From Linepithema humile (Eukaryota > Arthropoda > Insecta > Hymenoptera > Formicidae): 64,000 nt of DNA. The DNA lies in assembly GCF_040581485.1 (NCBI RefSeq), contig NC_090131.1:4650001-4714000 (forward strand), in the 5' to 3' direction. The notes under the pieces were generated by a model. The model ran no database searches and was not told where the DNA came from. It was given only the letters and a program-made list of their open reading frames with translations. Positions 38,054 through 48,400 of the stretch are shown one piece after another. A program made the position numbers and the translations under genes. Each line of letters opens with the position of its first letter. The first letter of the stretch is position 1.

Positions 38054-39391
38054 CTAAAGTATGAGAGAAAATTTCGAAACCATTTTGGATGGTTGCCTCT
38101 TCAGCAATCTCTCGCCTTGCTTTCTGGCTTCAGATTTGCTCGCCTGATCTAGAGATACGTGAACGATCGAGTTCATGACGAAGAGGACACCCGGTAATAA
38201 TATCAAGTAGGCAAGCAGAAACTTCATTAGCGCATACATTATTTTCTCCAATGGACTGAAGGTTTTGTAGAGACCAGACATATCAAGTTTGTATATATCG
38301 CAGAGGCGCATCAAAATCAGCTTGTAATTATTAAAGTAAATGATGCTGCCTATGCCCTGAAAAAGACACTTGGTCATGTGTTGCCATTCCAACGTGAGCG
38401 TGCGGAAGTTCGGCTTCATCCAGTGCTCGACGAAGTCCTCGGCGCGTTTGCGCACCTCCGGCAGAGTGCCGCGACAAAAGTTGTAATGGTCCTCGATGCC
38501 CAGAAGGTAGCCCAAGCCGCGCCAGAGGTGACAGAACGCCTCCAAGTCTTCCTCGCTGACGTGCACCCCGAACTTCTCCGGGTAGAGCACCGTCAGACCC
38601 ATGCAAGCGAACTGCGTGCCGGACATGTCACCCTGATTGATCGCCCTCATTTGCATCATTGTGTACGGACACTGCATGTTCTTCGTCCTCGGGCATGTGT
38701 TCGCGAACTCCGTCGCGATCGCGCCCATTACGGGACAGTGGGAGTTCGGCACCTTGCTGGTCTCCTGGAACGTCTTGTCGTCCATGCTGCACAGCTTGCG
38801 TCTCATGGAGCGGTGCATCCTCCGCACCGCCTGGATGTCGCGGTAAGCCTGGGTTCCTGGACACCAAGGATCGCTCGTGTACCAATTCCTGAAGCGACTG
38901 ATCGTCGACAAGTATCGCTGGAAGGCACGATACGGCGTGTTGGACTTTTGGCTCAGGATCAGCACCTTCAGCCCGTCGGTGAAGACGAATACCTCGAGCA
39001 GGCCCATCAACATGCTTATGGAGAGCATGCTGAAGTAACGCAGGGCGAATTCCTGTCCTCGGCGAAACTTATCCATGTCCAACCATTCCGGCCTCTCGTC
39101 GGCCGGTCGGCCGCAATCTCCGTCCTCAAAGACCGCCGGCAGAATAAACCTGAGGGATTCAGGTATGTTTGTGAAGTATTTGCTCGCGTTGCTTATCAGG
39201 TGATCGTATTGCTCGGTGATTGCCCAGTTATCGAAGTTTTTCGGCAATTTGTCGTTGTCGAGCTCTTTCTTGCATAATTTTATGAACTCTCTGTACTGGT
39301 TGGTGACACAGTCAAATTCGTCTGAATACTCAGAGGTGTTTGTAAAACATTTGCCTGTGTTGTCACTTTCTTTCTTGCAATTATTTTCCAT
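38054..39391 (-). CDS. Membrane-anchored mpaB/rubber-oxygenase (DUF2236) family protein, 445 aa
   Basis: Uncharacterised arthropod protein of the fold shared by bacterial latex-clearing oxygenase and fungal MpaB (Pfam PF09995, formerly DUF2236). Those relatives are heme or membrane-bound oxygenases; the substrate here is unknown. The coding sequence is one uninterrupted exon. Visible parts: a polar N-terminus rich in Asn, Cys and Asp; PEWLDMDKFRRGQEFALRYF (about 101-120) entering a hydrophobic segment (about 116-138); the family-type RRMHRSMRRKL motif (190-200); GTQFACMGL (259-266); and FCHLWRGLGYLLGIEDHYN (286-304). A second membrane segment (about 388-412) precedes a basic tail. There is no signal peptide, so an internal anchor is likely. 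The open frame continues 26 codons upstream without ATG, so the start is placed at the ATG beginning MENNCKK. The exon is clearly more GC-rich than its AT-rich surroundings. Family assignment is by recognition of motifs, not by a search. Confidence 0.88.
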   Translation of the reverse strand: MENNCKKESDNTGKCFTNTSEYSDEFDCVTNQYREFIKLCKKELDNDKLPKNFDNWAITEQYDHLISNASKYFTNIPESLRFILPAVFEDGDCGRPADERPEWLDMDKFRRGQEFALRYFSMLSISMLMGLLEVFVFTDGLKVLILSQKSNTPYRAFQRYLSTISRFRNWYTSDPWCPGTQAYRDIQAVRRMHRSMRRKLCSMDDKTFQETSKVPNSHCPVMGAIATEFANTCPRTKNMQCPYTMMQMRAINQGDMSGTQFACMGLTVLYPEKFGVHVSEEDLEAFCHLWRGLGYLLGIEDHYNFCRGTLPEVRKRAEDFVEHWMKPNFRTLTLEWQHMTKCLFQGIGSIIYFNNYKLILMRLCDIYKLDMSGLYKTFSPLEKIMYALMKFLLAYLILLPGVLFVMNSIVHVSLDQASKSEARKQGERLLKRQPSKMVSKFSLIL

Positions 39392-39542
39392 GTTGCTTTT
39401 TATTAGAATTGTTTTGGAGCTCTTTTTATAAATGCTCGGTGCCGTTCGTGTAGAGAGCAGCTGTTGCAATTTCCTTGACTCTTCTGTTGTAGAATGGATA
39501 TTTAAGTTTTCTTGCTGCCGGTATTACTGCTGCATTCGTTTA
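39392..39542 (-). other. 5' UTR portion of the DUF2236-family gene exon
   Basis: An acceptor TTTTTTGCAG ends just above 39542, so the 5' leader is probably spliced. The leader carries an upstream ATG that stops after three codons (ATG CAG CAG TAA), which may reduce initiation at the main ATG. Confidence 0.5.
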
Positions 39543-39640
39543 CTGCAAAAAAGAAAAAAACAATTATATTAATAAAATGGCGAATAAATAAAAGTTTAAA
39601 AATGTATCATTAATTTTATTATGCCGTATAAATATTTTAT

Positions 39641-39743
39641 CAACACATTCCTTTCCAATGCAGGCTAATTGAGAAAGTACCTACTTAACGAAACCTGTAG
39701 CTGGAAGTTGTTTATTTCTTATTCGAAACAAGATTTCTATTCG
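39641..39743. repeat. Direct repeat, first copy (partner 41183-41283)
   Basis: About 100 bp, including CCTACTTAACGAAACCTGTA, recurs 1.54 kb away at 41183-41283 with roughly 80-85% identity by eye. This copy lies in the predicted intron between the leader exon and coding exon of the DUF2236-family gene. The other copy lies upstream of its promoter. Confidence 0.65.
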
Positions 39744-39949
39744 TATAATTAATAAGAAAATGTTTTATTTTTCGGTGATTGGAACAAGTGAACTTTTATA
39801 TAAAAATGTATTTAAATCACAACTTATGTTATTATTTTAAGTAAAAATTTGTATCTATAATCTTATAATTAAATTTAATTTAATATTTTGAATCTCTCTC
39901 ACAATTATAAACGAATGTACATAGAATAAAAAATTCTCTTATTCCTTAC

Positions 39950-40048
39950 TTTTGATGAGAAAGTCTCAGGCAATCAGTCGTAGACCTTAGACTGCATGAA
40001 TTAGAACACGCTGTTGCTTGTAGCTCTTGCTTCAGTTAAATACAAACT
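39950..40048 (-). other. Putative non-coding first exon of the DUF2236-family gene
   Basis: On the minus strand this segment starts near a CAGT-type initiator about 31 bases below a TATA box. It ends at a consensus donor, AAAA|GTAAGG. It contains a 7-codon upstream ORF. It would splice to the acceptor at 39542, leaving an intron of about 407 nt. This is inference from signal spacing. Confidence 0.4.
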
Positions 40049-40074
40049 GTTGCATTTCTGCGGATTTCGCGGCG

Positions 40075-40081
40075 TTTTATA
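40075..40081 (-). promoter_or_regulatory. TATA box, putative promoter of the DUF2236-family gene
   Basis: TATAAAA on the minus strand inside a locally GC-rich stretch (CGCTATAAAACGCCGCG). It is followed about 31 bases downstream by ACAGTT, an arthropod initiator-like sequence. The spacing is that of a focused insect core promoter. Confidence 0.5.
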
Positions 40082-40234
40082 GCGCGTCTCCAGTCCGCCA
40101 GTCTTTCCACCACCCGCTACGCAAGCAGGGCGTGTGTGAAAAATATTACGCAGGCAGCTAGCGTAACCGGTTGCCTCCGTTCAACCGTAGCCATTTTCTT
40201 TCGTCAGTAAATAATTTTTTTTTATATTGAAAAA

Positions 40235-40540
40235 AAGCAGTAGGCTCATTAAAAAGAGATCGGAGGAGCTAATGAGAAGTAAAAATAAAATAAGAGTGAA
40301 ATATGTACCTGTTTTTTAAGAAATCATTAAAAATTTAACTAATCCTGCAATTGTATAAAGAAAAACATAACAATTTGTTTTAATGATAAGACAAATTTCA
40401 GTATATTAGGCCATGCGCGCTTTTTTTCATTTCTTTCCTTTTTTTTATTTCAACAAAGAAAAGATAGTAGGCTCATTAATAAAGAGCTCGGAGAAGATAA
40501 TGAGAAGTAACCGGACAATAAAAATGAGATATGTGTTTTT
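40235..40540. repeat. Diverged direct repeat, two units about 226 bp apart
   Basis: AGTAGGCTCATTAA followed by AGAG and AATGAGAAGTAA occurs near 40239 and again near 40465, with a similar AT-rich continuation. Function unknown. Confidence 0.5.
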
Positions 40541-40593
40541 CAAACAAATAATTAAGCAATATAAGAAAAATTCCATATAAGGACAAATAATTA

Positions 40594-40720
40594 TGCATTT
40601 AGTTCATTAAGTGATAACAATTTTACGATAAAAATATAACGATATAAGATATAAAATATAAAATATAAAGATATTTTTATCTTCACCGTAAAATTGTTGT
40701 CACTTAATAAACTAAATGCA
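40594..40720. repeat. Short hairpin element with 34-bp arms
   Basis: TGCATTTAGTTCATTAAGTG at the left is complementary to CACTTAATAAACTAAATGCA at the right, and pairing continues to ACAATTTTACG. An AT-rich centre with TATAAAATATAAAATATAAA repeats separates the arms. It resembles a small MITE remnant. Confidence 0.6.
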
Positions 40721-41182
40721 AATTGATGTTACAAATGTAAAAATTAAAATTTTGCAAAGTAAGTTTGTTGCGCACACATAATAAATCCGTAAAAAATTAT
40801 TATTATATGTACATCCACTTTTTAAATATTTTCCACCCCGTTTTCTAAAACCTGTGATACAAAGATTGAAATTTATAGATTAAATTATTAATTTTATTAT
40901 ATATATATATTATTTTATTAAATTACATCATAATTGTTAGACATGCTAGCTTACTTTAATCTTCTATAATGATTAACAAATTTAAATCTTTTGCATTTTA
41001 TATTACGATAATTGATTCTGCATCTTCCATAATTTTATAACAATTTTATTTGTCTACTTTAGTGACGTTTGCTTTTAAAGTTGAAGAGAAGGTTTGGAGA
41101 TGCTTGGAAATTTCCACTTTTAGAGTTTATCAAGCCTCTTCAGGTTCATCTTCAGGCAACATTACGGTGCATTGGCTGGCGT

Positions 41183-41283
41183 CAACGCATTCCTTTCTGA
41201 TGCTGGCTGGTGGGGAAAGTATACCTACTTAACGAAACCTGTAACTGGAAGTTGTTTCTTACTCGGAACAAGATTTCTAGTCG
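41183..41283. repeat. Direct repeat, second copy (partner 39641-39743)
   Basis: Second copy of the repeat described at 39641-39743. It runs into the short tandem repeats at 41307 and the minisatellite after them. Confidence 0.65.
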
Positions 41284-41306
41284 CATTTTCCTCAACAGAC
41301 TACGTC

Positions 41307-41397
41307 ACGATCAAGTGTACGCGTCAAGAAATGTACGTCAGGATCAAATGCACGCGTCAAGAAATGTACGTCAGGATCAAATACGCGTCACGATCAT
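41307..41397. repeat. Short tandem repeat, 31-33-bp unit, about 2.7 copies
   Basis: GCGTCAAGAAATGTACGTCA starts at 41321 and 41354, and a truncated copy starts at about 41385. It abuts the 111-bp minisatellite. Confidence 0.7.
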
Positions 41398-41691
41398 TTG
41401 AAATACTTTGAAGACGATTATTTTACTAATTACTACTTACTATTTTATTTTTAGACTTACTATTATTGTAAGAAATATAAGATACATATTCTGGCAGGAG
41501 AAACAGACTTCGAATACTTTGAAGACGATTATTTTACTGATTACTACTTACTATTTTATATTTAGACTTACTATTATTGTAAGAAATATAAGATACCTAT
41601 TATGGCAAGAGAAACAGACTTTGAATACTTTGAAGATGATTATTTTACTATTTACTACTTACTATTTTAGACTTACTATTATCACACACAG
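41397..41691. repeat. Minisatellite, 111-bp unit, 2.6 copies
   Basis: TACTTTGAAGA recurs at 41404, 41515 and 41626, giving a period of exactly 111 bp. A stray partial unit lies at about 42105-42155. Because 111 is divisible by three, one plus-strand frame stays open as 37-residue repeats. I treat this as a by-product of the period and not as a gene. Confidence 0.8.
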
Positions 41692-42460
41692 AAAAATATC
41701 ATTTTATTGCTAAGAAAAGTAATTACTCGGCTTACTTTTCTTTTTTTAAGTAACAATTATCTTTAATAAAGAATATTTTCTTGATAATAGTCTTAAAATA
41801 TACTCATCACAAATTTTTGATAATCTTATTATCATATACTCAAAAGAAGTAATTATTTTTTGGTGAAGAATATTATAAAATTGTATCGAAGAAAAGTCAG
41901 ATTTGGCTAATTTAATAAGCAAATAGAATTCTTTTTTAAATTTAATATTCTTGATTAAAGTATTAAACTTACTGGGATCAAAATATATTTTGAATAAATT
42001 TGATGCTTATGATAAACTTACGATAGATTTGCGGATATATGAACTTATAAAATACTTAAAACAAGTAATATTTACTTAAATACAGTATGTATTTTTCTGT
42101 GTGCATAAGAAATATAAGATACATATTATGGCAGGAAAAACAGACTTTGAATAATATGTAATTACAAGTCAAAATTATATATTTTTAATATAAATTACAA
42201 GTCATAATTCATAGTTTCCGAAAATATAAAATTGCAAGTTTAAAAATTGTTAATGCTTTACCTATTCAATTTTTTACTCTTTTTTAACAATTTTTTATTC
42301 TTTAATTAATGCGAATAAGCATGTCGAAGTAATGAGAATTTTAATAAAAAACTTGAAAAAATTAATCAAATAAACGTTTTATGACTTTCAAAGCTCTTTG
42401 GAATAATGCATTCACAAAGAAGAGGTATAAATGTGTAATAAGTGAACTACAGATTCTAAC

Positions 42461-42917
42461 TGTTTCATAATGTCCGTGCCAACGCTCGTGTGCGGGTAGA
42501 GTGCGGTAAACTGAACAAAATAGTCCTTTACTGTTTTGCAATTTTCACAATAATAATTGAGATAGTAATTAAAAAGGATTGACGAATAATCGCGCGTTGC
42601 GCGCAGTTAGACCGTAGGCTGTACGCTTCAGGCGTGATAGCAACGAGGATCACACGGTAGCGAAAAATGACAACGCGTGGCGAGAACAGGTATAACACGT
42701 GTTGTTTTTTTGGTTGCCGTGCGATCCTCGTTGCTGCCACACCTAAAGCGTACAGCCTACGTTCTAGCTGCGCGCAACGCGCGATTATTCGTCAATCCTT
42801 TTTAATTTCAATCCTTCTCAATAATTATTGCAAAAATTGCAAAACAGTAAAAGACTATTTTATTCAGTTTACCGCACTCTACCCGCACACGAGCGTTGGC
42901 ACGGACATTATGAAACA
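42461..42917. mobile_element. Long foldback (inverted-repeat) element, about 457 bp
   Basis: The left arm, starting TGTTTCATAATGTCCGTGCC, is matched by the complementary right arm ending at 42917. The arms are about 200 bp with a short unpaired centre near 42670-42700. They share GC-rich segments such as ATCGCGCGTTGCGCGCAG. The sequences just outside may extend the inverted repeat to flanking TA dinucleotides, which would fit a Tc1/mariner-type non-autonomous element; this is uncertain. Confidence 0.7.
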
Positions 42918-43253
42918 CTCTGTATATGTAAACAATTTATGGAAAGTTCAAAATTACGTCTAAATGGATTGTTTATGACCATTTAGTTTTATAATTTTAT
43001 ACAATATAAATTTTGTATCATAATTTTAAAAAACTATCGTATTTTAAAATAATGAATATTTGATAAGATAAATAATGATAAGGATAATAATGTGTGTGTA
43101 GGTAATTCTTATATCACTTGGAAAAAAATGTAAAAGAAAATAAGAATCTGATAAATTTACTGTTAAATTATTCTTGCGTAAGCAATAAAAACGTATGTGA
43201 TATATTTTTATGGTGAAGCTTGGAAAATGAAAACCAATAAGTGTTAGAAATTC

Positions 43254-43259
43254 TTTATT
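43254..43259 (-). promoter_or_regulatory. Candidate distal poly(A) signal for talin
   Basis: AATAAA on the minus strand about 2.1 kb past the talin stop codon. If used, the 3' UTR would cover 43.2-45.4 kb, which otherwise shows no gene. Weak evidence. Confidence 0.25.
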
Positions 43260-44325
43260 GATTACGTCTGTATACGAATATAAACATTTGGATTCAATAA
43301 TGATGGCGATAGAAAGATTAATGATATAAACTATAATAGTAACGATAATATCTGTCGCAGTAAAATGCGTGCATACACTTGATCAAGATTAATAATAATA
43401 AGTAAAAAGAGTAATGTCGATAGCTTTGTAACATTCCGTGAAAAAGACGTGTAAAATATTTCTGTGTATATAAGTGACCATTATAGAACTATTAAAAAAA
43501 TATGCTCTATATAATAAAAATCGTTAAAACAATGCAAAACGTTATTACAAATCATAAAGACCGCTACGTTATCTTGTAGATACACACAAATATTGTGTGT
43601 AATATATAATATATAATCTATGTAAATATCTTTTTATGTATAATTCGTCATCTCTCAATACATTGTTATGTATCATGGCACACTCCTTTAGACATAGAAA
43701 GATCCGCACAAACCGATCGCGATGCACACTGTTTACGTAACGATTTTTTCATGTTTAGCCAACATTTATATAAATCAAGGAAATTATTCATATACCGGTT
43801 TTCATTCTATCAATTTATAATGCACAACATGACTATGTTTGTAGTCATGTATATGATTATATACAGGCATGACATAAGGTTAAAATAAGTTGATTCATAT
43901 AAAGTCAACCAAAATAAATGAAATCGATTGTCATTATATGACTTTTCTCATCATTATTGAGAGATCGGTTTCTGCGAATCTAGAAACAAACGTCGCGATA
44001 AACAATTATTTAAAAAACATTAATTAATTAACAATAATTAATTAATTATTTAAAAATACACGATGAGAAATGCAGCACGCGCATCGCTTAGGAAGAATCT
44101 GATTCAGCCGTATGTTTGGCCGCGTGTCAACGCTCGCGTCAATAAGGCGTCATCTCATGCGCGTCGTTAAATGTATTAGTAAAGCATTCGATTTTTGGTA
44201 ATATTAGAAATTCCTTAGAATCACTACGAGCACATTAAAAAAGGAAGCGGCAGCTCATTAGACTTTAGGCACTTTTCTTGTTAAGGATTGCGCTTTTCAG
44301 AGACGCAGTAATTTCCTGAATTTTG

Positions 44326-44346
44326 TATATATATATATATATATAT
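44326..44346. repeat. (TA)n microsatellite
   Basis: A short TATATA run in the region likely to be talin 3' UTR. Confidence 0.8.
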
Positions 44347-45401
44347 GCACTAAAAGATATTTATACAGTAGCCTATCTATTCGCAAAAGACTAATCATTG
44401 CACTAACAGATCACCCGCGGAAGCCTAATTAGGCCACAGTCGAGCATAAGCTTACATTAACAAACTCGATGAGAACGAGCCACCGCCTGTACAAATCGCG
44501 CGCTAGAAAAAAAAATGTGGAAGTCAGATTGAGAGAAATATTACTTCACGATAGCGGAAAATCAGAATAAATAAAAGACTCAATGCAAGAAAAGGGTTAA
44601 TGAAGACAGCGGAAAGTGTTAATAGCATTCGCGTCGCCGGGCCGGTCTCGGCGCCGCGCGACGTTGGAAAAATTAATAAAATTAAATGATATGTTGCTTC
44701 TCTTGTTAATTCGTGGTTCTTAGACCGTAAACGAGTAAACGTAAAATTAGATCTACATTAAATCAAGCGCAATTACATATCTCTATTATCCTCAAGACAA
44801 TGCGGTAAGCGATAAAAAGGAAAAAAAAACTCACTGCGCGAACACAAAAGCGGACAGTTTGTGCTCTCCTGATATTAATATTACGTGCAATCAACTAGTC
44901 CCGTAAGATCCATCGGTTAAGTTAGGAAAAATGGCCATGGCTCGTGGCTGCGCAACATCCACGAATAAATACGCTCGTAAGGCTACTGATCGAAAGCACG
45001 AGTGTTACATCTATCTAAGGGCACTTTCTATTCTTTCACTAATAAATTACTCGCCGCGTTCTCTTCGCCTTGTCAAAATGCGTTTACAATTAATCAAACG
45101 TAAACCTATGACACATGGCAAACCATTTTTGACAAAGCTAGCAACTTCCATTTGTTTGTACGCTGTTCTTCGTCGAGCATCATCGCGAATGCTTTCATTT
45201 CAATCTCTATTCGAAACTCGAAACATGATTTTACTTAAAAATTGTGTTCTTTGTCTGTTGTATTGACATAATCTTAAATCGTATCTTTCCATAATGCAAT
45301 TTCTTAGGCCACGCGAAGTATATGATATTACGAATTATTTTTCCCTAAAAATGAGTTCTGGACGAGAAATTATCGGCTTCATCGGTTCGTTATTTTCATC
45401 T

Positions 45402-48400
45402 TTACTGCTTATCATCGTAGCGGAAAGTCTTCGTGTTGGACTCCTGCCGGCTCGACATGGTCATAGTGACGGTTTTCTTCTCCGTAACTTTGTGCGTCGT
45501 CGACTTCATACGTTCCTCGACGCTGTCGACGTTGTCGAGACCCTTGAACGTCGACAGTTCGTTGCCCGACGTTGCGTACTCCTTGGTCTCCTCGGTGGCT
45601 TCGTAATTGGAGCTGCTGCTACTTTTACCAGGCGTCGATGTGTACATCTTCGTCGTGATGGTCTCGATTCTACCGCCAGGAATGACCTTGCTCTCGACGT
45701 TCTTGAACGTCTGATGTTGCGGCACGCCGCTGCTGAACCGCTGGGTGTCCACTTGCTTCTCGGAGCGGAACGTGCTCATCGGGCTGACGCCTGAGAACCG
45801 ATCGTTCGGATACTTCTGTTGATCCTGCGGCGACTTCCGATCCTCGAAAGTGTGCTCCAGCGTGGCTTTGGGAGTCGGCGACTTTGTTGTCGCGTATGAG
45901 ATATGCTGCGGCGGCGGATACGAAGCATATCCGTCCGTGTGCTTCCTGTCGGTGGCGTAACTCTCCTGATTGATTCGCCGCTCAATCGAGCTGTACTGAG
46001 CGGGCGAATTGTCTGTTATGATCTTTCTCTCGGTGATGACGTATGGATTTCTGTCCTGATGACTGTCGATGATGTATTTTCGATCCAGGGAGCCGTACTG
46101 GTTCTCCAAGGTCGATCGATACTGGCTGTCCTTCATCCTTCTCTCAAGCGTGCTCTGCGTGGAGTGCACCTTCTCCGGACTGACCAGGTTCTGCCGATCG
46201 CTGCCGGCGAATTGGTGACTGATGTGCTGCGTGGTGGATTGCAGCTGGTCCAGAGTGTGATTCATCGTCTGAATGGGCGAGGGCGCGTTCGGCGGCTCGT
46301 ACGCCCTCGTCTCGTATCGCGTGGTGTAGCTCTGATAGCCGCTCTGCTCCGCCGACACATCGCCGTCGCCGTCCGACAGATCTGGACGGTTCTTGTACTT
46401 AGCCAGACGAATGGCGGTCAGCCTGCCACGCGCCTCCTCCAACTCGCGCTCAATTCGCAACACCTCCGAGCGTGCGTCGATTTCCTGCGCGATACCGCCG
46501 ACCATGCGGCGGTTCAGGACCAAGGAGCGGTCCTCCTCTTGCTGGATAGCCTGTTGCGCAGCACGTACGAGATTATCGGTGGCACGTTTCACAGCGTTTC
46601 CGGCCGCTTGCAGACGTTTAGTGCTCTCGCTGTCAGGGTCGGCTTTGACCTTGCAAGCAACCAACAGTTGCGCCGTGCTGCTGGCAACCTGCTTAGCGCT
46701 GGAAATCAACTTTTCCTCGGAGCTTACTCCTTGAACGAGAGCGTTCGCGGATTCCACGAGGCTATGCGTGGCGGCTGCCACCAATCGAGCGGCTGAAATC
46801 AAACCTTCGGACCATTGACCGTCGTCGGAGCTGGTCAACGGCGTGCGCGACACTTTGCCGGTGGCGATGAGCTCCCGTTGAGCGGCACTGGCGGCTTTTA
46901 TCAGCGCCGAGGTGGCGGCGGCGATTGATTTCGCGGCCTCCAAGATCATCTCGTCAAAATTCATATCTTCGTTGGTCTCCTGTTGAACGAGAAAGTACAC
47001 AATAGTACGATTTCAAACATTTTTTTCAAAGCTCTTGTATTAAATATTCAATTAAGAAAGAAAATATAGTATATTCACCGCAACTCTCTTAGAAACTATT
47101 CTACAATTTATTATAACCGTGAACTAATGTCCAGATGCTTACCCGCTGCAAACGCTGATTTCCCCGATCGCCGTAATAATATGTTCGATTCTCGGTCGAT
47201 CATTTATAACGACCAAGAAAATCAAACATATCTCACGGAGATTAGAAACAACGACCATCCACATACTGTATCGCATCGTCGTAAACAAACACGGGGCATT
47301 ATCGATAAAAATTCACCTGAATGCTTCTCCTCGGTCTCAGGCTGGCCAGCTTCTTGGCGGCTGCGTCAATACTGGCGGCCGCTCCGAGCAGTTCGTTCTC
47401 CGCGATCACCGTCGGATCGTCGGGATCGACCCAATCGTTACCCTTCAACAGCTCCGCCACCGCCACCAATTCCGTCACACTCTGCGCGATCTTGCGCGAG
47501 ATCGCCGGCAGCGTATGCTTGGCGTCGCCCGACCTGGACGAGATCTGCAGGATGGCCTGCAGCAACTCGCGATAGTTGATGGCGACGTCGTGGCCCGCCT
47601 GTAGAGTGCGATCGCGCAGCTCGGCGGTCTCGGCGCAGTTGTAGGCCGCGCCCTTGCAGATGGTCAGCATGTCGCTGATCGCCTTCCGGCCCATGTTCGC
47701 CGCGGCGATTATGTCGTCCTGCTTGCAGCTGTTCCCGGCGGCGACCGCCTTCGCCGTCGATATCGTGATGCTCTTCGTGCAGCGCACGAGGTCCTCCGGC
47801 GTCACGTTGCTCTTCTGAGTCTCCGGCGTGTTGAGCGCGCGAATCTCCTGCGCTATCGCCTCGATCGTGGACTCCAGCGCCCGCGTGCCGCGCGTGTGCT
47901 CGTCTTCCACGGCTTTCACGGTCTTCAGCAGCGACGTCACGTTGGTCACCATCACCTAAGCGGAGAACAAAGTGATATGAATGTTAGGAATATTAGTCCG
48001 CAAATCGTTTTCGCACTTGACACGTCGATGTGGAGTTGGAATAATACAGTTAGTGTTTTAAATAATGAATATTAAAGGTTAAATAATCTTAAAATAAAAA
48101 CGCAATACTGCTATTGTGTTAACACACAATTAGTAGCCGATTAATCTGTGCTCGCAGCGCGTGTCGTGGTTACATGAGCCAATCTTTTGATGATTCTGAA
48201 TTTTTCAGCGATGTGAAACGATAAGCAGAATTATGCGAAAGCGCAATAATCAACTGAAAGTCTGTTAATAGTTCAAACGCATCGGCTGAATAGAACGTAC
48301 GTACCTAGCGATGATTCGATAAAGTATATGTTTCGATTACGAATTAAATATCTAGTGAGAAACCAACGTTTCAAAACGAATGGATTTCTAACGAAGATAA

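Larger units (their letters stand above)
41692..45401. other. Repeat-rich spacer and probable talin 3' UTR
   Basis: AT-rich DNA with the foldback at 42461. The part from about 43.2 kb to the talin stop codon may be talin 3' UTR. A small perfect hairpin (CATGACTA/TAGTCATG) lies near 43827. No gene recognised. Confidence 0.5.

Noticed and set aside
38378..39277. 299-codon open frame on the plus strand
   Set aside because: It is exactly antisense to the GC-rich coding exon of the DUF2236-family gene. It shows no domain, and its composition is what third-position bias of the true frame would give.
41408..41713. 101-codon repeated frame
   Set aside because: It is a by-product of a 111-bp minisatellite. 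The sequence is AT-driven (Ile/Leu/Thr/Tyr-rich) and has no context of a gene.
44931..45266. 111-codon plus-strand frame
   Set aside because: It is antisense to the probable talin 3' UTR, with low-information composition and no motif.
45903..46796. 297-codon plus-strand frame
   Set aside because: It is antisense to the talin I/LWEQ and tail exon; the minus frame has clear homology.
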